DNA from: Desulfobacteraceae bacterium 4572_89 | Lineage (GTDB): Bacteria > Desulfobacterota > Desulfobacteria > Desulfobacterales > Desulfobacteraceae | DNA length: 18,142 nt | Direction of reading: 5' to 3' | Assembly: GCA_002085465.1 (NCBI GenBank) | Contig: NBML01000016.1 | Location: 1-18,142, forward strand | Shown here: piece by piece, positions 15,816 to 18,142 of the stretch | Numbering within the stretch: position 1 is the stretch's first letter | Layout: each line of letters opens with the position of its first letter | Notes under the pieces: model-generated | Seen by the model: only the letters and a program-made list of their open reading frames with translations | What the model was told of the DNA's origin: nothing | Database searches by the model: none | Made by a program: the position numbers and the translations under genes

Positions 15816-16322
15816 ATGAATCTGTATCTTAAAATAATGTTAATCCTTTTCGGCATTGCCTATCTGATCAGCCCTGTTGATATTATCCCTGATATTCTGC
15901 TGCCCTATGTGGGATGGATTGATGACGGGGTTGTTCTCTGGAGTATTTATTATTTAATTCGCCATGGAGAACTGCCCTGGTTTTTATTTAAAAGAAAATC
16001 ACCCTTTGGAAATAATCCAGGCAGGAAAAAAAACCAGGCACCACCAGGGCAGAAAGGACAAAATAACTCTGGCAGAAAAAACACCCGGGGTCCTGAAAAT
16101 ACAGCGGAAACAGAAATTCCCAAATCAGCCCATGAGATTCTAGGAATTTCTCCCAATGCCGGTTCCAGGGAAATCCATGAAGCCTATAAAAGAAAAATAA
16201 AACAATATCATCCGGATAAACTCTCCCATCTGGGGGAAGAATTTTCAAATCTGGCCAATGAAAAATTCCTTGAAATCCAGAATGCCTATGATGCACTTAA
16301 GTCCAGGGCCAGCCATTCATAA
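15816..16322 (+). CDS. DUF1232 membrane segment fused to a C-terminal J-domain
   Basis: Residues 1 to about 55 resemble DUF1232 (YkvA-like): a hydrophobic start, then the hallmark YLISPVDIIPDILLPYVGWI followed by DDGVVL. A basic, Gly/Asn/Gln/Pro-rich linker follows at about 57-100. Residues 104-168 are a complete J-domain: SAHEILGISPNAG, a helix II with EAYKRKIKQ, the HPD tripeptide at 132-134 that triggers DnaK ATP hydrolysis, and a helix III ending in NAYDALKSR. No Gly/Phe-rich or zinc region is present, so this is a type III, probably membrane-tethered co-chaperone that would recruit DnaK to the inner membrane. Its client is unknown. The start is 4 nt after the dapB stop, so it is cotranscribed. 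Confidence 0.87.
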   Translation: MNLYLKIMLILFGIAYLISPVDIIPDILLPYVGWIDDGVVLWSIYYLIRHGELPWFLFKRKSPFGNNPGRKKNQAPPGQKGQNNSGRKNTRGPENTAETEIPKSAHEILGISPNAGSREIHEAYKRKIKQYHPDKLSHLGEEFSNLANEKFLEIQNAYDALKSRASHS

Positions 16323-16340
16323 ATAAGGAGTCTATTGCCC

Positions 16341-17132
16341 GTGAACAAATATCTTGTCGTTAAAGAACAAAAAATTGAAGTTCAATGGCATTGCCTGGGA
16401 ATGGATAAAAATCCCACACTGATTTTTCTCCATGAAGGTCTGGGGTGTGTGGACCTGTGGAAAGATATCCCGTTAAAATTGTCCAGAATGACCCAATGCA
16501 ATTCCTTTGTATATTCCCGGCTGGGATACGGGAAATCTGATGGGTGTAAACTACCGAAAAAAATTAATTTCATGCACTGGGAAGCTCTTCGATTTCTTCC
16601 GGCAGTGCTGGATGCTGCCGGGATCAAAGATCACATTATCATCGGCCATTCAGATGGCGGGTCCATGGGTATAATTTATGGGGGCAGCCCACATTCAGTT
16701 CATCTCAAAGGATTAATCACAGAAGCTGCCCATGTATTTTGTGAGCCTCTTTCTGTTGATTCCATAGCAAAGGCAAAAAATAATTTTCTTAATCATGATT
16801 TAAAAAACAAACTTGAAAAATACCATGGACAAAATATAGATACTGCCTTTTGGGGATGGAACGATATCTGGCTTTCACCAGGATTCATAAACTGGAACAT
16901 TGAAAAATTCTTAAAACATATAAAGGTTCCGGCATTGGCCATCCAGGGTCGTCAGGACCAATACGGCACCCTTGAACAAGTAAGGGCAATAAAGACCGGG
17001 ATAAAAAACTGTGATATTCAAATTATAGACGATTGCGGTCACTCCCCCCACAACCAACAGCAGAAAACAGTCCTGGAACTTATGGCCGGTTTTATTCGGA
17101 AACTCGTTGCAAAACCTGCCCAATCCATTTGA
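16341..17132 (+). CDS. Alpha/beta-hydrolase, substrate unknown
   Basis: An alpha/beta-hydrolase-fold protein of 263 residues. The nucleophile elbow is GHSDGGS with Ser104. HEGLG (about 31-35) is the usual oxyanion-hole strand, and SRLGYGKSD is a common family motif. The acid is probably Asp206 in IQGRQDQYG and the base His234 in CGHSPH, so the triad is complete. There is no signal peptide, so it acts in the cytoplasm. Relatives include esterases, peptidases and C-C hydrolases, and the substrate cannot be named. AAGGAG (16325-16330) could serve the GTG at 16341 (10-nt spacing) or the TTG at 16335 (4-nt spacing, two residues longer); I prefer GTG. It is the last gene of the run that starts with plsB. 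Confidence 0.85.
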   Translation: MNKYLVVKEQKIEVQWHCLGMDKNPTLIFLHEGLGCVDLWKDIPLKLSRMTQCNSFVYSRLGYGKSDGCKLPKKINFMHWEALRFLPAVLDAAGIKDHIIIGHSDGGSMGIIYGGSPHSVHLKGLITEAAHVFCEPLSVDSIAKAKNNFLNHDLKNKLEKYHGQNIDTAFWGWNDIWLSPGFINWNIEKFLKHIKVPALAIQGRQDQYGTLEQVRAIKTGIKNCDIQIIDDCGHSPHNQQQKTVLELMAGFIRKLVAKPAQSI

Positions 17133-17218
17133 ATAAAATTTGAAAATCAGTAAATAAAAAGCCATAGAACAAGGCCCTTATAAAAAACAAAATTTTAAAA
17201 TGGCAGGAATATCCAACT

Positions 17219-17277
17219 TTGGTCGATGTTGCATGCATCTCATGAAACCGCTTCCTATTGTTGCACAATTGCGACCA
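17219..17277 (+). promoter_or_regulatory. Possible activator-binding sites upstream of the sigma-54 promoter
   Basis: TGGTCG (17220-17225) and its complement CGACCA (17272-17277) frame the region. TGTTGCA occurs twice in direct orientation (17227-17233 and 17259-17265), the second inside the dyad ATTGTTGCACAAT. The segment lies about 120-175 nt upstream of the expected transcription start, where enhancer-binding activators of sigma-54 commonly bind. The rest of the 348-nt gap between the hydrolase and MBL genes shows no gene. Confidence 0.4.
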
Positions 17278-17369
17278 GTACATTTTTCTTCAAATATTCA
17301 AATCTTTAAAAAAACTATAATATGGTAAAATAATTACTTTATCCACCATTTTTAATTTATTGCTTTTCA

Positions 17370-17385
17370 TGGCACAAGGATTGCA
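17370..17385 (+). promoter_or_regulatory. Sigma-54 (-24/-12) promoter
   Basis: TGGCAC (17370-17375) and TTGCA (17381-17385) are separated by 5 nt. The GG and GC pairs (17371-17372 and 17383-17384) are therefore exactly 12 nt apart, as in the sigma-54 consensus TGGCAC-N5-TTGC. Transcription would start near 17396, giving a leader of about 85 nt before the MBL-fold gene. Confidence 0.75.
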
Positions 17386-17420
17386 AAAATTATATGATTA
17401 ACCTTAAATCCAGGTCACTA

Positions 17421-17437
17421 CCGCCATATCCTGGCGG
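17421..17437 (+). promoter_or_regulatory. Small hairpin or operator in the MBL gene leader
   Basis: CCGCCA (17421-17426) and TGGCGG (17432-17437) form a perfect 6-bp inverted repeat with a 5-nt loop, between the sigma-54 site and the start codon. No T-run follows, so it is not a terminator. It could be an operator or an mRNA structure. Confidence 0.45.
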
Positions 17438-17480
17438 AAGAATATAAATGTCGTTATGACATAAAATCAAAGGATAATTA

Positions 17481-18142
17481 ATGAAAGTACGTTTAACAAC
17501 CCTGTGTGATAACCTGGCCGGCTCATTAGGCTATGTGGCTGAATGGGGGTTGAGTATCCTTGTCCAGTATAAAGACGAGGCAATACTTCTGGATACAGGG
17601 GGCACAGATGCTGTGATGCGCAATGCCATCCAAAATGGCATCAATCTGAATCAGATAACCAGGATTGTCCTGAGCCACGGCCATAAGGATCATACGGGCG
17701 GGCTTCGCCGGGTTCTTCAAGCCATAGATACCAAGCGACAGGTCATATTGCACCCAGAAGCCTGGGCATCCAAATATGCATCCAGGGCTGAACCTGTGGG
17801 CAGTGAAATGCATTATATCGGCATTCCTTACGTAAAAGAGGAACTGGAACATCTTGGTGCTGAGTTTACCTTGAACCGGGAACCTGTCTGGATTACAGAC
17901 GATATTGTTGTTACCGGAGAGGTGCCCTTGGAGACCTCATTTGAATCCATTGACAAAAATTTATTTGTTAAAACCAATGAAGAATATCAGCTGGACACTA
18001 TTCCCGATGACCAGGCTCTTGTGATAAAAACTTCCAAAGGACTGGTAGTCATTCTGGGATGTGCCCACCATGGCATGATCAACACCCTGCTCCATGCCCG
18101 AAAAATTACAGGTGAAAAAAGGATTCATGCTGTGGTGGGGGG
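17481..18142 (+). CDS. Metallo-beta-lactamase-fold hydrolase, COG1237 type (cut by window edge)
   Basis: The first 220 codons of an MBL-fold protein are visible and the 3' end lies outside the window. The zinc-binding motif is HGHKDH (residues 66-71). LLDTG (about 37-40) is the preceding conserved strand and GCAHHGMINTL (about 193 onward) the next metal-histidine region. The layout (MKVRLTTLCDN start, LSHGHKDHTGGL, later GCAHHG) resembles COG1237. Members include an enzyme of archaeal methanopterin synthesis acting on a dihydropterin-ribofuranosyl-aminobenzene phosphate, and that name is often copied to bacterial relatives. The true substrate here is unknown. An AAAGGA site lies about 7 nt before the ATG. 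It stands alone behind a sigma-54 promoter, so it is probably induced under specific conditions. Confidence 0.88.
   Translation, partial: MKVRLTTLCDNLAGSLGYVAEWGLSILVQYKDEAILLDTGGTDAVMRNAIQNGINLNQITRIVLSHGHKDHTGGLRRVLQAIDTKRQVILHPEAWASKYASRAEPVGSEMHYIGIPYVKEELEHLGAEFTLNREPVWITDDIVVTGEVPLETSFESIDKNLFVKTNEEYQLDTIPDDQALVIKTSKGLVVILGCAHHGMINTLLHARKITGEKRIHAVVG

Noticed and set aside
17150..17190. Possible terminator after the alpha/beta-hydrolase gene
   Set aside because: Only 3-4 bp pair around AAGCC and GGCCC, with no clean T-run, so a stem-loop is not supported.
17316..17321. TATAAT as a sigma-70 -10 element ahead of the MBL-fold gene
   Set aside because: The hexamer is perfect, but the sequence 15-19 nt upstream has no -35-like element in an A+T-rich stretch; the sigma-54 site nearer the gene is far better.

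Overview
This 18.1 kb window is a gene-dense piece of a bacterial chromosome of modest G+C. The gene content suggests a Gram-negative anaerobe of the Desulfobacterota (Desulfobacterales-like): a plant-type DapB, a PlsB acyltransferase, a fused MurU/AmgK protein, an hisC-cmk-rpsA cluster and a textbook sigma-54 promoter. The taxonomic call is an inference from content; there is no rRNA or marker search behind it. I see no tRNA, rRNA, CRISPR array, insertion sequence or prophage.

Left part (1-8628), mostly minus strand, is housekeeping. It holds the 5' third of dnaE (cut by the window edge), guaB directly upstream of it (6-nt gap), a plus-strand YciO/Sua5-family gene, sppA (its 3' end overlaps the YciO gene by 63 nt, tail to tail), and an hisC-cmk-rpsA cluster ending in a strong intrinsic terminator. 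The roughly 600-base gap between guaB and the YciO gene holds what look like two gene fossils: the last codons of a flavin amine oxidase (plus strand) and a decayed C-terminal tail on the minus strand, pointing away from each other as if both heads were deleted.

Middle and right (8758-17132), mostly plus strand, has a cell-envelope theme. First is a stand-alone NamZ/DUF1343 exo-beta-N-acetylmuramidase without an obvious signal peptide. A small minus-strand two-helix membrane protein with its own promoter and terminator follows. Then comes a tight five-gene operon with gaps of 4 to 18 nt: plsB (phospholipid entry step), a MurU-AmgK fusion (MurNAc salvage to UDP-MurNAc), dapB (lysine/diaminopimelate), a DUF1232 membrane segment fused to a C-terminal J-domain, and an alpha/beta hydrolase. 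NamZ releases MurNAc, AmgK phosphorylates it and MurU turns it into UDP-MurNAc, so the window encodes most of a peptidoglycan salvage route that bypasses de novo UDP-MurNAc synthesis, alongside enzymes for phospholipid and mDAP supply.

Right edge (17133-18142): a 348-nt control region carries a near-perfect -24/-12 sigma-54 promoter, possible upstream activator sites and a small hairpin. It precedes a metallo-beta-lactamase-fold protein of the COG1237 type, truncated by the window end. The least explained items are the sigma-54-controlled MBL gene, the DUF1232/J-domain fusion, the small membrane protein and the paired gene fossils.
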